From assembly GCA_030040715.1 (NCBI GenBank), contig JASHTF010000146.1:1-55334 (forward strand): a DNA stretch of 55,334 nucleotides. The letters are read 5' to 3'. Both the position numbers and the translations under genes were made by a program. Position 1 is the first letter of the stretch. Every line of letters starts with the position of its first letter. Below the pieces are notes generated by a model. That model was given only the letters and a program-made list of their open reading frames with translations. It did not search any database and was not told the DNA's origin. Below are positions 1-8,527 of this stretch, piece after piece. Source of the DNA: Gammaproteobacteria bacterium (GTDB lineage Bacteria > Pseudomonadota > Gammaproteobacteria > Steroidobacterales > Steroidobacteraceae).

Positions 1-115
1 CCAGCTCTCTCTGGTGAGGCTCTCGGGAGGAGCCGGGCGCTGGCTAGGCGTTCTGCGCCGACAACCCTGGGCCACGCGCCGGCTTTTGGGCGGTGCGCCG
101 TCAAGCTAACCGGAG

Positions 116-1561
116 TCAGCGAGCCGGGTGTTCGATGCTCGAGCCCGGGTTGACGGATAGGGCGGCTCGAGCCGCAGCAGTCCCCAGCGCTAGCGAGCGA
201 TTGATCTCGTAACCGACCCAACCCATCAGAACCGCGCCGAGCGCTGCACAGACAGTGAATGTTTCCACGATCGCGTAGCCGATGGCGTTTGGACCCGTGT
301 GGAACGCCGTCGCGACAAACGCGGCCACGGCGGGCCCCATTCCCAATCCCAGGACTACCTGGACCAGATAGTAAAACCCGGTGAGCTTCCCCAGCTGATT
401 GCCCGGAGAGACAACGGTCAGCGTGGTCGCTCCCCACACCGCAAAGCCGCTGAACAACAGCGTCTGACACACGAACGCGACATAGGCCCAGAACAGCCCC
501 ACGAACGGAAATATCGTGGTCGCGAGTGCTGCGCAGCCGGTCGCGAACATTGCCAGCCGCGGCACAGCCGCCGGCCCGCGTGTGCTGGCAAGATGATCGG
601 CGATGCGACCGGACGTCAGCAGGCCGATCGGTGCCAGTATGAATCCGGTCAGGCCGAGAACGTGCCCGATGCGCGGGAGTGGCACGTGCCACGAACGCGC
701 GACTGCCTCTGGAAGCCAGGAGCTTTGCGCCCCGATGGCCATTCCGTACAGGGTCATCGCGGTCCATAGCGGCAACTGCAAACGCCAATTCGAGGCGAGG
801 TAGCTCAGCGTCGCGCGAAGTGTTGTCGAGCCGGTTGCCGTGGAGCCGGTTGCTGTGGAGCCGATTGCCGCAGAGCCGGTGGCGCCCAAGGTGTCTGTGC
901 GCGAGGGCTCCCGTGTCGTCATGATCAAGAGCACCACCGGTACGCCGATTACTCCGGTAACGATCAATACCCAATGCCATGGAGCGAGGCCGGCGGCAAA
1001 GGGTAGGCCGGCGAACACCCCGTGCTGAGCCCACTGCAGCAGCGTCCCTCCCAGGAGCAACGAGACGCCACTGCCCATGTACGGGCCCAATTGCAGCAGG
1101 CTGAAGGCGCGGGAACGCTGTCGCAGCGGAAAGGCGTCACGGATCATCGAGAATGCGCTCGGTTGCAACGTCGCCTCGCCGATCCCCAGGCCCATTCGCG
1201 GCAGCAGCAGCTGCATATAATTGCGCGCGGTACCGCAGGCGATCTCCATCACCGACCAGAGCAGAATTCCGCTCGCGAGCAGCTTCCTTCTGCTCACACG
1301 GTCGGCCAGATGGCCCGCTACGATGGTGAATACCCCGTAGAACAGTGAGAACGACAAACCGAGCAGTACACTCGCCTTGAGGTCGGAAATGGCGAACTCG
1401 CGCTTTATCGGGCCGATGATTAGAGACAGCGTCGTGCGGTCAATCGAGGACAGCAGGGCAGCCAGCATCAGCACGATCGCCAGATACCAGTCCGAGAGTC
1501 GCGCCCCTGCGGAGCTCTCGGGAGTCCTCGCACGCGCCTGGCCCGATGTGTCTTCATCCAT
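116..1561 (-). CDS. MFS transporter (organic anion/aromatic acid type)
   Basis: Major facilitator superfamily permease of about 481 residues with 12 hydrophobic segments. The loop after the second segment carries a typical MFS signature (GHLADRVSRRKL). The central cytoplasmic loop between segments 6 and 7 is unusual: it contains GST-ATGST-ATGST repeats encoded by 15-bp tandem repeats (828-887). It lies last in a minus-strand run after the LigB-type dioxygenase and the IclR regulator, so uptake of an aromatic acid or export of an intermediate is likely. The start is taken at the ATG ending at 1561, which has GAGGAG upstream; a longer reading to 1609 is possible. The family is certain, the substrate is inferred from neighbours only. 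Confidence 0.85.
   Translation of the reverse strand: MDEDTSGQARARTPESSAGARLSDWYLAIVLMLAALLSSIDRTTLSLIIGPIKREFAISDLKASVLLGLSFSLFYGVFTIVAGHLADRVSRRKLLASGILLWSVMEIACGTARNYMQLLLPRMGLGIGEATLQPSAFSMIRDAFPLRQRSRAFSLLQLGPYMGSGVSLLLGGTLLQWAQHGVFAGLPFAAGLAPWHWVLIVTGVIGVPVVLLIMTTREPSRTDTLGATGSAAIGSTATGSTATGSTTLRATLSYLASNWRLQLPLWTAMTLYGMAIGAQSSWLPEAVARSWHVPLPRIGHVLGLTGFILAPIGLLTSGRIADHLASTRGPAAVPRLAMFATGCAALATTIFPFVGLFWAYVAFVCQTLLFSGFAVWGATTLTVVSPGNQLGKLTGFYYLVQVVLGLGMGPAVAAFVATAFHTGPNAIGYAIVETFTVCAALGAVLMGWVGYEINRSLALGTAAARAALSVNPGSSIEHPAR
828..887. repeat. 15-bp tandem repeat inside MFS gene (4 units)
   Basis: Four consecutive 15-bp units beginning GAGCCG lie at 828, 843, 858 and 873. The first two differ by one base and the later two are more diverged. 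They are in frame and encode the Gly/Ser/Thr/Ala-rich loop between the two halves of the MFS transporter, so copy-number change would lengthen the loop without a frameshift. Confidence 0.8.
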
Positions 1562-1618
1562 CGATGAGTGCTCCTCGCTCGCGCTCGCAGGACGGGGCCC
1601 GCACGGCAATCCCCGGCG

Positions 1619-2413
1619 CTAGTGGCGGCGACGCCGGGTCGTAGGCCGCGGCGTGCTCCGCTCGGGCATCAACGGCGAGCTGGCTCCGAGCGCATAACTG
1701 GCCTGAATCTGTCGGGCGGCGTCTCTGACCGACTCGATCAGTGCCAAACTCGGCTTGGGCGCCAGCAGCGAGGAAGGCAATATGATCCCGACCGCGCAGG
1801 CGATCACGCCGTTCGGTTCGAAGATCGGTGCCGCAATTCCTCCCAGTCCGTTGCCGCGCGGGTCGGCCTCGAAATCGACCTGATATTTCTTGAGATTCTC
1901 GCGTACCTTCAAGGGATACGGTTTCTTATTCAGAAAAAAATGAATCACACGGGCCGAGGGTGAGCCCGGAAGGCTCAGCACGGTGCCGGGGTGCACCACG
2001 ATCCCCGGTTCAAATTGACTCGGCACCGCCAGAACCACCATGGCGCCACCGTGAGTCGGCGTCGAAAGCAGTGCGGTATGACCGGAGCGGTTGCACAGCT
2101 CGCCGAGGAACGGGCGCGACAGCTCCACGATGTTGCTGCGGTAGACGGCAGCGCGGCCAAACTTGAGCAGCTTGCGGCCGAATACGTAGCCTTCGCTATC
2201 GCGCGCTCGCTCGACCAGCTCGAGGTTCCGGAGCGTTTGCAAATGCCTCGATACGCGTGCTTTGGTCATCCCGAGACGGCGCGCGAGCTCGCCGACGCGA
2301 ACCGTGCCGGTGCTTTCGGTGAGCAGGTCGAGAATCTTCACGGTGACCTCGACACTCTTGACGTGGCCCGCGGACCATTGCGGATCCGGCTGGTGACCCT
2401 TACTTCTGGGCAT
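1619..2413 (-). CDS. IclR-family transcriptional regulator
   Basis: A 264-residue IclR regulator. The N-terminal winged helix-turn-helix lies at about residues 20-85 (GELARRLGMTKARVSRHLQTL), followed by an effector-binding domain at about 90-250. It overlaps the end of the extradiol dioxygenase gene by 14 bp and is followed by the transporter, so all three are probably one transcript. IclR proteins commonly control aromatic degradation operons and bind a pathway intermediate; control of the adjacent genes is inferred. A basic Arg-rich tail (TTRRRRH) ends the protein. Confidence 0.92.
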   Translation of the reverse strand: MPRSKGHQPDPQWSAGHVKSVEVTVKILDLLTESTGTVRVGELARRLGMTKARVSRHLQTLRNLELVERARDSEGYVFGRKLLKFGRAAVYRSNIVELSRPFLGELCNRSGHTALLSTPTHGGAMVVLAVPSQFEPGIVVHPGTVLSLPGSPSARVIHFFLNKKPYPLKVRENLKKYQVDFEADPRGNGLGGIAAPIFEPNGVIACAVGIILPSSLLAPKPSLALIESVRDAARQIQASYALGASSPLMPERSTPRPTTRRRRH

Positions 2414-3449
2414 GAGTTGCGCTCGTCGGACGCCATAGCGTGAACGCGCAGGAAGACCCGGTGCCGCCCTCGGTGCGGTACAGGCACTGATGGTCGATCA
2501 GTTCCATCGCTAGGCCCGCAGTATCCATGGCGGCGGCCGTCACGATCCAGCTCTTGCATTCGGACGTGCCGGCCATGAGCTCATTCTGGGGTATCGAACG
2601 CAGCCAGCGGGCGTCATGATCAAGCATGGCTTGCAGAAACCTTCGATCCCATTGCTCATCGACGACAAAGTGCGTGAGACCGCCGGTCGTCAGCACGGCG
2701 ATCTTCTCGTCACCTTCCCACGAGGCGATCGCCTGCGCGAGTGCCACACCGAAGTCATAACAGCGGGCAGCCGTCGGGCTGTTGTCGTAGTACCAGCAGT
2801 TGACGTCCACCGGCACCTGCGGCGTATGCAGCTCTCGCATGATGTTCTTGTATAGAAACCCGTAGGCGTGGGGCATCCCATCGAGCAACGAGCGCGCACC
2901 CGTGACTGTGGGTTTCTCATGACACAACGTCACGTCGAAGCCGCCAGTGGCCACCAGCTGCCTCGCGAGGTGCAGCCCCAGTGCCCGATGACCCGGATAA
3001 ATCGTGCGCTCATGGGGCAGGTGCCCGTGGTCAGCCAGTTCGATACCGATCGGCAATCGAGCACTCTGCTCAGCGGTGCGGGGACAGTTGGCGATGTTCT
3101 CTGCGGCGATCACCGCAAAGGCCGGAACCAGGTCGGAGAAGATCTCATTCTGGTCATTGCCCACGATCACCACGGCGTCGGGGGCGGCGGCCGCGTAAGC
3201 GCCGTGCAGTCGATCGATCGCCGCGAAGCTGCGGCGCAGACTTTGCTCGCGAATCTCCATCGCGAGCAGTCGCCCGAGATTCTCGCCGCGACGCTCTGCC
3301 TCGAGTTGCTTATAAGGGAGCTTCCGGCCCCTGAACCACAGCGGCACGCCGTCCCTGCGGTCACGATCGGCGCGGATGTCCCAAGCGCTTGCCTGGGTGT
3401 GCAGCTGCGGGGTATGTGCGCACCCGATGCCGAGCACGAGTTCTGCCAC
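2400..3449 (-). CDS. Class III extradiol ring-cleavage dioxygenase (LigB-like)
   Basis: A 349-residue protein of the LigB / protocatechuate 4,5-dioxygenase beta-subunit superfamily. These Fe(II) enzymes open catechol-type rings next to the hydroxyls. The early GIGCAHTPQL segment carries the usual N-terminal metal His region. VIVGNDQNE matches the conserved 'ivsaDH'-type strand with an altered ending, and later His residues occur in GIELADHGHLPH and TTGGLTHFV. No alpha-subunit (LigA-like) gene is adjacent, so it is probably self-sufficient or has a fused arrangement as in gallate dioxygenases. It is first in the operon with the IclR and MFS genes and divergent from an FAH-family gene. The ring substrate is unknown. 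Confidence 0.85.
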   Translation of the reverse strand: MAELVLGIGCAHTPQLHTQASAWDIRADRDRRDGVPLWFRGRKLPYKQLEAERRGENLGRLLAMEIREQSLRRSFAAIDRLHGAYAAAAPDAVVIVGNDQNEIFSDLVPAFAVIAAENIANCPRTAEQSARLPIGIELADHGHLPHERTIYPGHRALGLHLARQLVATGGFDVTLCHEKPTVTGARSLLDGMPHAYGFLYKNIMRELHTPQVPVDVNCWYYDNSPTAARCYDFGVALAQAIASWEGDEKIAVLTTGGLTHFVVDEQWDRRFLQAMLDHDARWLRSIPQNELMAGTSECKSWIVTAAAMDTAGLAMELIDHQCLYRTEGGTGSSCAFTLWRPTSATHAQK

Positions 3450-3530
3450 GTCCTATCCTCTCGTTGACTCAGTGGATGTTGCTGCGGCACGCTCTGTGCC
3501 CTTGACAGCCGCCAGGGCGGGAGTGATCCA

Positions 3531-4508
3531 TTGAAACTCGCGACGTTCGAGCACGAGGGGCGCACTGCTACCGGTGCAGTGATCAGCGAGGGCGTGCTGC
3601 TCGATTTGTGCGCCGCAGCCTCTGCGGCCGAGCGGCACCTCGTACATTCGATGCAGGCGATCATTGACCACGAGCCGCAGGCGCTGGAAGTGATTGCTGC
3701 ACTCCTGGCTCGCAACCGCGGCGATCATGTGTTGCCTGCCGCCGAGGTCCGCTTGCTGGCGCCACTGCCGGTGCCGAACTCGATACGGGACTTCGCTAAT
3801 TTCGAGCTTCACTGCCTGCAAGCCCTTGAGAACAGCATGCGTACACGCGCCGCCTCCCAGCCGGACCCGGAAGCGGCGTACCGCAGCTACCGAGCCAGCG
3901 GTAACTACGTACTGCCGCCGATCTGGTACGAGCGGCCGTTCTACTACAAAGGCAATCGCCGCTGCTGCTGCGGGCACGATGCGACCATACTGTGGCCACG
4001 TTTTAGCAAGCTGATGGATTACGAACTCGAATTTGCGGCGATCATCGGGCGGCAGGGTGTGGATATTGCACCTGATCGGGCCCGTGAGCACATTTTCGGC
4101 TATACGATTTTCAACGACTTCAGCGCCCGCGATGAGCAGGTACGCGATCAGCAGTTTCGCCTGGGTCCGTCGAAGGGCAAGGACTTCGATACCAGCAACG
4201 CCATGGGACCATGGATCGTGACTCGCGATGAACTCGCCGATCCGTACGCTCTGTCGATGGCGGTGCGCGTCAACGGCGAGTTGCGCGGCAGCGGCAACTC
4301 GCGTGATATGAAGCACACCTTTGAGGACTGCATCGCCTTCGTCAGCCGCGATGAGACCCTTTATCCAGGGGATGTATTCGGCTCCGGAACGGTCGGCAAC
4401 GGCTGCGGTTTCGAGACCGGACGCTATCTCGAACCCGGCGATGTCGTCGAGCTGGAGATCAGCGGTTTGGGTACGCTTAAAAATCTGCTCGGTCCCAGGC
4501 GCAGTTGA
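3531..4508 (+). CDS. Fumarylacetoacetate hydrolase (FAH) family protein 1
   Basis: A 325-residue FAH-fold enzyme. The core (about residues 110-320) has the metal-binding acidic motif YELEFAAIIG, the FGYTIFNDFSARD segment and the NAMGPW motif typical of this superfamily, which includes acylpyruvate hydrolases, 2-hydroxypentadienoate hydratases and oxalocrotonate decarboxylases. The Cys cluster RRCCCGHD in the middle is unusual. Start is a TTG preceded by GGGAG at good spacing. It is divergent from the ring-cleavage dioxygenase (81 bp apart) and convergent with the aldehyde dehydrogenase, consistent with a step after ring opening. The exact reaction is not assignable. Confidence 0.85.
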   Translation: MKLATFEHEGRTATGAVISEGVLLDLCAAASAAERHLVHSMQAIIDHEPQALEVIAALLARNRGDHVLPAAEVRLLAPLPVPNSIRDFANFELHCLQALENSMRTRAASQPDPEAAYRSYRASGNYVLPPIWYERPFYYKGNRRCCCGHDATILWPRFSKLMDYELEFAAIIGRQGVDIAPDRAREHIFGYTIFNDFSARDEQVRDQQFRLGPSKGKDFDTSNAMGPWIVTRDELADPYALSMAVRVNGELRGSGNSRDMKHTFEDCIAFVSRDETLYPGDVFGSGTVGNGCGFETGRYLEPGDVVELEISGLGTLKNLLGPRRS

Positions 4509-4514
4509 CAGCCG

Positions 4515-5915
4515 CTAGCGCGCGATCCGGACGGTCTGCAGACTCATATATTCCCCCAGTCCGTACAGCCCGAATTCGACACCGATGCCCGATTGCTTGA
4601 CGCCTCCGAACGGCGCGAGCGGCGAAAGCGTCGCATGATCGTTCACCCACGCCGTGCCGCATTCCAATCGCTTGGCGAGGCGACTGGCCCGCTCGAGGTT
4701 CGCCGACCAGATCGAGCCGCCCAAGCCGTTTTCGCTGGCGTTGGCTCGGGCGAGCGCCTCGTCGACGTCGTGGTAGCGGAGCAGGGGAAGGATTGGCCCG
4801 AACTGCTCCTCCTTGACGACCCGCGCATCATCGTTCACATCGGTCACGATCGTGAGCGGGAAGAAATAGCCGGCGCGATCGAGTGGCCGGCCTCCAGCGA
4901 GGAAGCGTCCGCCGCGCGTGCGCGCGTCCTCGGCGAGCTCACAGACCAAGGTGAACTGGGCACGATTCTGCAGCGGCCCGAATTGCGTGGCCGCCTCATC
5001 GCCCGGTCCGACCCGCGCCTCTCGAGCACGCCGTGCCAGATCCTCGGCCAGCTGATCGTGAATGCGTTCGTGCACGTACAGACGCTTGATCGCCGCGCAG
5101 GTCTGGCCGCTATTACCGAAGGCCTTGGCAAAAATCTTCGCCGCGACTTTTTCCACCGGCGCATCCTCGAGCACGATGGCGGCATCGTTGCCTCCGAGCT
5201 CGAGCGTGAGGTGCTTGAGCGTCGGAGCGGCGCCGGCCATGATGCTGCGCCCGGTCGCGGTTGAGCCCGTGAACACCACCTTGTCGATGCCCGGATGCCT
5301 CGACATCGCCTGACCGAGGCCGCCTTCGCCCGCCAGGGCGTTCAGCACGCCGCGCGGTAGGACTCGATTCGCAATCTCCACCAGCCGCAGCGTACTGAGT
5401 GGCGTATAGGAAGAAGGCTTGATCACAACGGTATTGCCGGCGAGGAGCGCGGGCATGATGTGCCACACGGCGATCAATACCGGGTAGTTCCAGGGTGTGA
5501 TCGAGGCCACTACTCCAAGGGGTTTGCGATGGACTTCGATTCGAGCCGTCGCGTCATCCTGCAGTAGGTCCACCGGCGGACGCAGCGTGGCGGTGGCCCG
5601 AGTCCACATCAGCGCCGCGGCAATCTCGCCCGCCGCAGCCGTATGCAGCGGTTTGCCCTGCTCCCGCGAGAGCAGCCTCGCGAGCGAATCTTTTTCGGTC
5701 TCAATGGCGGCCGCAATCGCCTCGAGGTGCCGCGCGCGTTCATCGATAGGTGTTGCCGCCCAGTGCGGCCACGCTTCCCGTGCCGCGGCGACCGTCGATC
5801 CGAGTTCGGCGATCGTCGCCAGCGGGCAGCGGGCAAACTCGGCGCCCGTCGCCGGGTCGATGACACCAAAGCTGGCCGCGTTCATCAGCGCCTCCGCCGT
5901 CGATCGCGCGCTCAT
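4515..5915 (-). CDS. NAD(P)-dependent aldehyde dehydrogenase
   Basis: A 466-residue ALDH-superfamily enzyme. It has the N-terminal Rossmann signature ITPWNYP, the catalytic Glu in LELGGNDA and the nucleophilic Cys in SGQTCAAIKR, and the C-terminal FGGVKQSGIG segment. The reading frame is open further upstream, but the ATG ending at 5915 overlaps the stop of the preceding FAH gene (ATGA), which fixes the start by translational coupling. In meta-cleavage pathways such enzymes oxidise hydroxymuconic-type semialdehydes to acids, and that role is inferred here. It closes the operon Rieske oxygenase, FAH protein 2, ALDH. Confidence 0.93.
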   Translation of the reverse strand: MSARSTAEALMNAASFGVIDPATGAEFARCPLATIAELGSTVAAAREAWPHWAATPIDERARHLEAIAAAIETEKDSLARLLSREQGKPLHTAAAGEIAAALMWTRATATLRPPVDLLQDDATARIEVHRKPLGVVASITPWNYPVLIAVWHIMPALLAGNTVVIKPSSYTPLSTLRLVEIANRVLPRGVLNALAGEGGLGQAMSRHPGIDKVVFTGSTATGRSIMAGAAPTLKHLTLELGGNDAAIVLEDAPVEKVAAKIFAKAFGNSGQTCAAIKRLYVHERIHDQLAEDLARRAREARVGPGDEAATQFGPLQNRAQFTLVCELAEDARTRGGRFLAGGRPLDRAGYFFPLTIVTDVNDDARVVKEEQFGPILPLLRYHDVDEALARANASENGLGGSIWSANLERASRLAKRLECGTAWVNDHATLSPLAPFGGVKQSGIGVEFGLYGLGEYMSLQTVRIAR

Positions 5916-6874
5916 TTCTCCAGGTTGATACGGTTCGACAGCCGTCCCAACCCCTCGATCTCCACATCCGTGAGTTTGCCGTTGTATTGTCCGAGATATG
6001 TGCCGATGTTTCCGCGCGGATGCTTGGCGGTGCCCTTGGCCGCCGTGCCGGTGTGGATGCAATCGCCAGGCTCGATCGTGAACCACTTGGTCGCCTCGGC
6101 GATTACGCGCTGTACCGTAAAGAAATAATTTGCCGTGCTGTCCTCCGTGTAGCATTCCCCGTCGATGTAGCCGCGTATCGTCAGGCGGTTTGGGTCCGCG
6201 ATCTCGTCCCTGGTCGTAAGCCATGGCCCCATCGCCGCGAAGGTGTCGGCTGCCTTCGACTTGGCGTGATAGATGAAGAACAGGTAGGTGTCATCCTCCC
6301 CGAACCTCTCACGCCAGGCCATGTGGTGTGGCTTCACTAGATCAGGCGTCTGTTTGAGCGCAATCGCGTCCTGGCCGAACTTGACGCCGCTCGCGGTCAC
6401 GTCGTTGGTCAGCGTGTAGCCAAAAACGTAGTCCAGAGCTCGCGACGGGTCGATGTTCTTCGCGACCTTACTGAACACGACGACCGGCTCGGGCTCCGGG
6501 ATCGACTGCCCATGCTCTCGCAGCAGGTTGATGGGTTTATTGTGCCCGGTGAGCGCCGAACGGCCCTTGATGAAGAACATCGGCGCCGTCATGGGCTTGT
6601 ATGCCTTGCGATTCAGTTCGTTGTTGTTGACCGCACAGCCGAGAATCTTGGATGGTCTCGGGTTGGGCGCCATCCAGTCGGCATCGGTCAAGTCGATGAC
6701 GGGTCGGCGGCCCGACTTTGCCTGCTCGACGGCCGTCGCCGCGGCATCGAGTCCGGCGCCGGAGGCGGCAATCAGGTCCTCCATCCAGGGGTAATCGAGT
6801 GCCACCGCCGTGCTGTCGGTGACGCGCGCGATCAGGGTCGGGCGACCCAGGTGGCGAATGGTGCCAAGTTTCAT
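5912..6874 (-). CDS. Fumarylacetoacetate hydrolase (FAH) family protein 2
   Basis: A 320-residue FAH-superfamily protein only distantly similar to the first one in this island. Visible features are an EPEPVVVF acidic metal motif, the FGYTLTNDVTA segment and AAMGPWLTTRDE. It differs by a longer mid-region (PHHMAWRERFGEDD). It overlaps the ALDH start by 4 bp and follows the Rieske oxygenase after 52 bp, so the three are co-transcribed. Two non-identical FAH proteins suggest sequential steps, for example hydration or decarboxylation and then C-C hydrolysis of the ring-fission product. That division is inferred. Confidence 0.87.
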   Translation of the reverse strand: MKLGTIRHLGRPTLIARVTDSTAVALDYPWMEDLIAASGAGLDAAATAVEQAKSGRRPVIDLTDADWMAPNPRPSKILGCAVNNNELNRKAYKPMTAPMFFIKGRSALTGHNKPINLLREHGQSIPEPEPVVVFSKVAKNIDPSRALDYVFGYTLTNDVTASGVKFGQDAIALKQTPDLVKPHHMAWRERFGEDDTYLFFIYHAKSKAADTFAAMGPWLTTRDEIADPNRLTIRGYIDGECYTEDSTANYFFTVQRVIAEATKWFTIEPGDCIHTGTAAKGTAKHPRGNIGTYLGQYNGKLTDVEIEGLGRLSNRINLEK

Positions 6875-6926
6875 AACCGATTCCCCTTCGTGGTTGATCA
6901 GTGCCAGCCGCGCCCACCGCCCGCCT

Positions 6927-8210
6927 TCAGATCGTCTTCAGGGCATCATCGCTGATCATGCCCATGGCGATCTGATATTCGCGTTTGATTGCCTCGGGCT
7001 GACCCCACTGATGCTGGTATTCGGGTTCGTTCAATCGATAGGAGAGCGAACGGCCGAGCGTGCGGCTTTGCTGCAGGCTCATGGATTGCGTGAACATCTC
7101 GCGATGCTTGATCGGCAGCTCGACGCAGATATTGCGTTCCGGATCCCGGATCAGACCCTTGGGTTCCTTCCCTTCTTCGACCAGTCGCATATTGGCCTCG
7201 AAGCATCGCCGCAGCATGTGGACACCGGCGTCACTGCGACCGAGGTGTTCCCGCGTGCGATCGGCGATACGTCCCTGTCCCACCCACGCAACGATGTCCT
7301 GATTCAGTACGTGGCTGGTGATCCAGTTGCCGTGCTCGTCCTTGATGGGGCCTTTCCACCAGGGAATTCGTTGCTGCACGTAGGGCTCGCGTTCTGCGGG
7401 CACGCGGTGGAACATCCAGGTCACACTCAGCGTATTCTCGTCATCGACCGGCACTCGCCACTCGATGTGATCGCCAAGAAAGAACGCGTTCGGCCACAGC
7501 GTCGTGGCACCGACGGTCCAATGCGGGTTCGACTTGTCGGTATCCTCGCGCACCCGGCGATAGATGTGTCCGAACTCGAACTCCTCGAACTGCAACTCCA
7601 AGTGGCGTGGTCCATACGAGCCATCGCCGCTCAGCCGTGACGACCAGTTCCGGTGCATCCACTCGAAATGCACCGGGTCACAGCTGTTCTCCTGGCACTG
7701 GAACCAGTTGCAAGGCACATCGGCGAATACGACCTGCTTGAAGCCGTTGCCCCACGTGAATGGCTCCCAGTTCGGCACCAGCGGCGCGGGCTCAGGTCCG
7801 AGGTATGCCCACAGCATACCGGCCTTGGCTTCGACCCCGTATGACTTGATCCGGATCTTGTCGCGAAAACGCGCCGTCGGATTGGCAATATCCTCAAATG
7901 GCTGCTCGAGACACTGGCCGCTCGGCGCGAAGCACCAGCCGTGATAGCTGCAGCGGATGCCGCTATTCTCGATGATGCCGTTGAGCAGATCGGCGCGCCG
8001 ATGCGGGCAATGCCGGTCGACGAGACCAAAGCGCGCGTCACCGCTGCGAAACAGCACCAGCTCCTCACCCAACAGACGTATCGGCTTGATCGGACGGTCT
8101 TCGAGTTCGGCGATCGCCGCCACCGGATGCCAGTAGCGACGTAACAGGTTACCCATCGGCGTGCCCGGACCGACCCGAACCAGTCGCTCGTTTTGCGATG
8201 CTCCACTCAA
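6927..8210 (-). CDS. Rieske non-heme iron oxygenase, alpha subunit
   Basis: A 427-residue aromatic ring-hydroxylating oxygenase. The Rieske [2Fe-2S] ligands are C-P-H near residue 68 and C-S-Y-H near residue 90 (DRHCPHRRADL, IRCSYHGW). The mononuclear iron site is visible in ENSCDPVHFEWMH (Asp bridge, two His). Domain order and length fit the single-component-oxygenase group (phthalate 4,5-dioxygenase / vanillate demethylase-like), which needs a separate reductase. No ferredoxin reductase gene is in the window, so electrons must come from elsewhere. Likely it hydroxylates or O-demethylates the aromatic substrate before ring opening. First gene of the minus-strand operon. Confidence 0.92.
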   Translation of the reverse strand: MSGASQNERLVRVGPGTPMGNLLRRYWHPVAAIAELEDRPIKPIRLLGEELVLFRSGDARFGLVDRHCPHRRADLLNGIIENSGIRCSYHGWCFAPSGQCLEQPFEDIANPTARFRDKIRIKSYGVEAKAGMLWAYLGPEPAPLVPNWEPFTWGNGFKQVVFADVPCNWFQCQENSCDPVHFEWMHRNWSSRLSGDGSYGPRHLELQFEEFEFGHIYRRVREDTDKSNPHWTVGATTLWPNAFFLGDHIEWRVPVDDENTLSVTWMFHRVPAEREPYVQQRIPWWKGPIKDEHGNWITSHVLNQDIVAWVGQGRIADRTREHLGRSDAGVHMLRRCFEANMRLVEEGKEPKGLIRDPERNICVELPIKHREMFTQSMSLQQSRTLGRSLSYRLNEPEYQHQWGQPEAIKREYQIAMGMISDDALKTI

Positions 8211-8527
8211 GGGCTTGCTGCGTTGAGCCTAAGGCTTCCCGAGGCTCGAATCGTGGTCTCCCACCCGTCTCGTATGCTGCGACGAGGTATCATATTCCGC
8301 GACACGTCCAGCGGCAATCGGATCTATCGGAAATCTGATCTATGGTGTGCCGGGCGGCGTGCTGCGGTAATTTCGCGCGCTGCACCATGGTCTCGCGCCC
8401 CTTCACTTCGAGGCGCTGCGGCTGCCGCAGCCGCGCAGCATGGGTTGATTTCACCCTTAAGCCAGTATCTAATGTTGCGTGACTGGTAACACTGTCTCGT
8501 CTGGCGTGACGATCTGGATGGCGCACT
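8211..8527. promoter_or_regulatory. Divergent control region between Rieske and aminotransferase operons
   Basis: This 317-bp region separates two divergent catabolic operons and must contain both promoters. The clearest structure is a direct repeat of GATCTAT-GG starting at 8321 and 8337 (16 bp apart), a candidate regulator site, perhaps for the IclR protein of the same island. No convincing -35/-10 pair was found. Short frames across it look like shadow ORFs. Confidence 0.4.
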
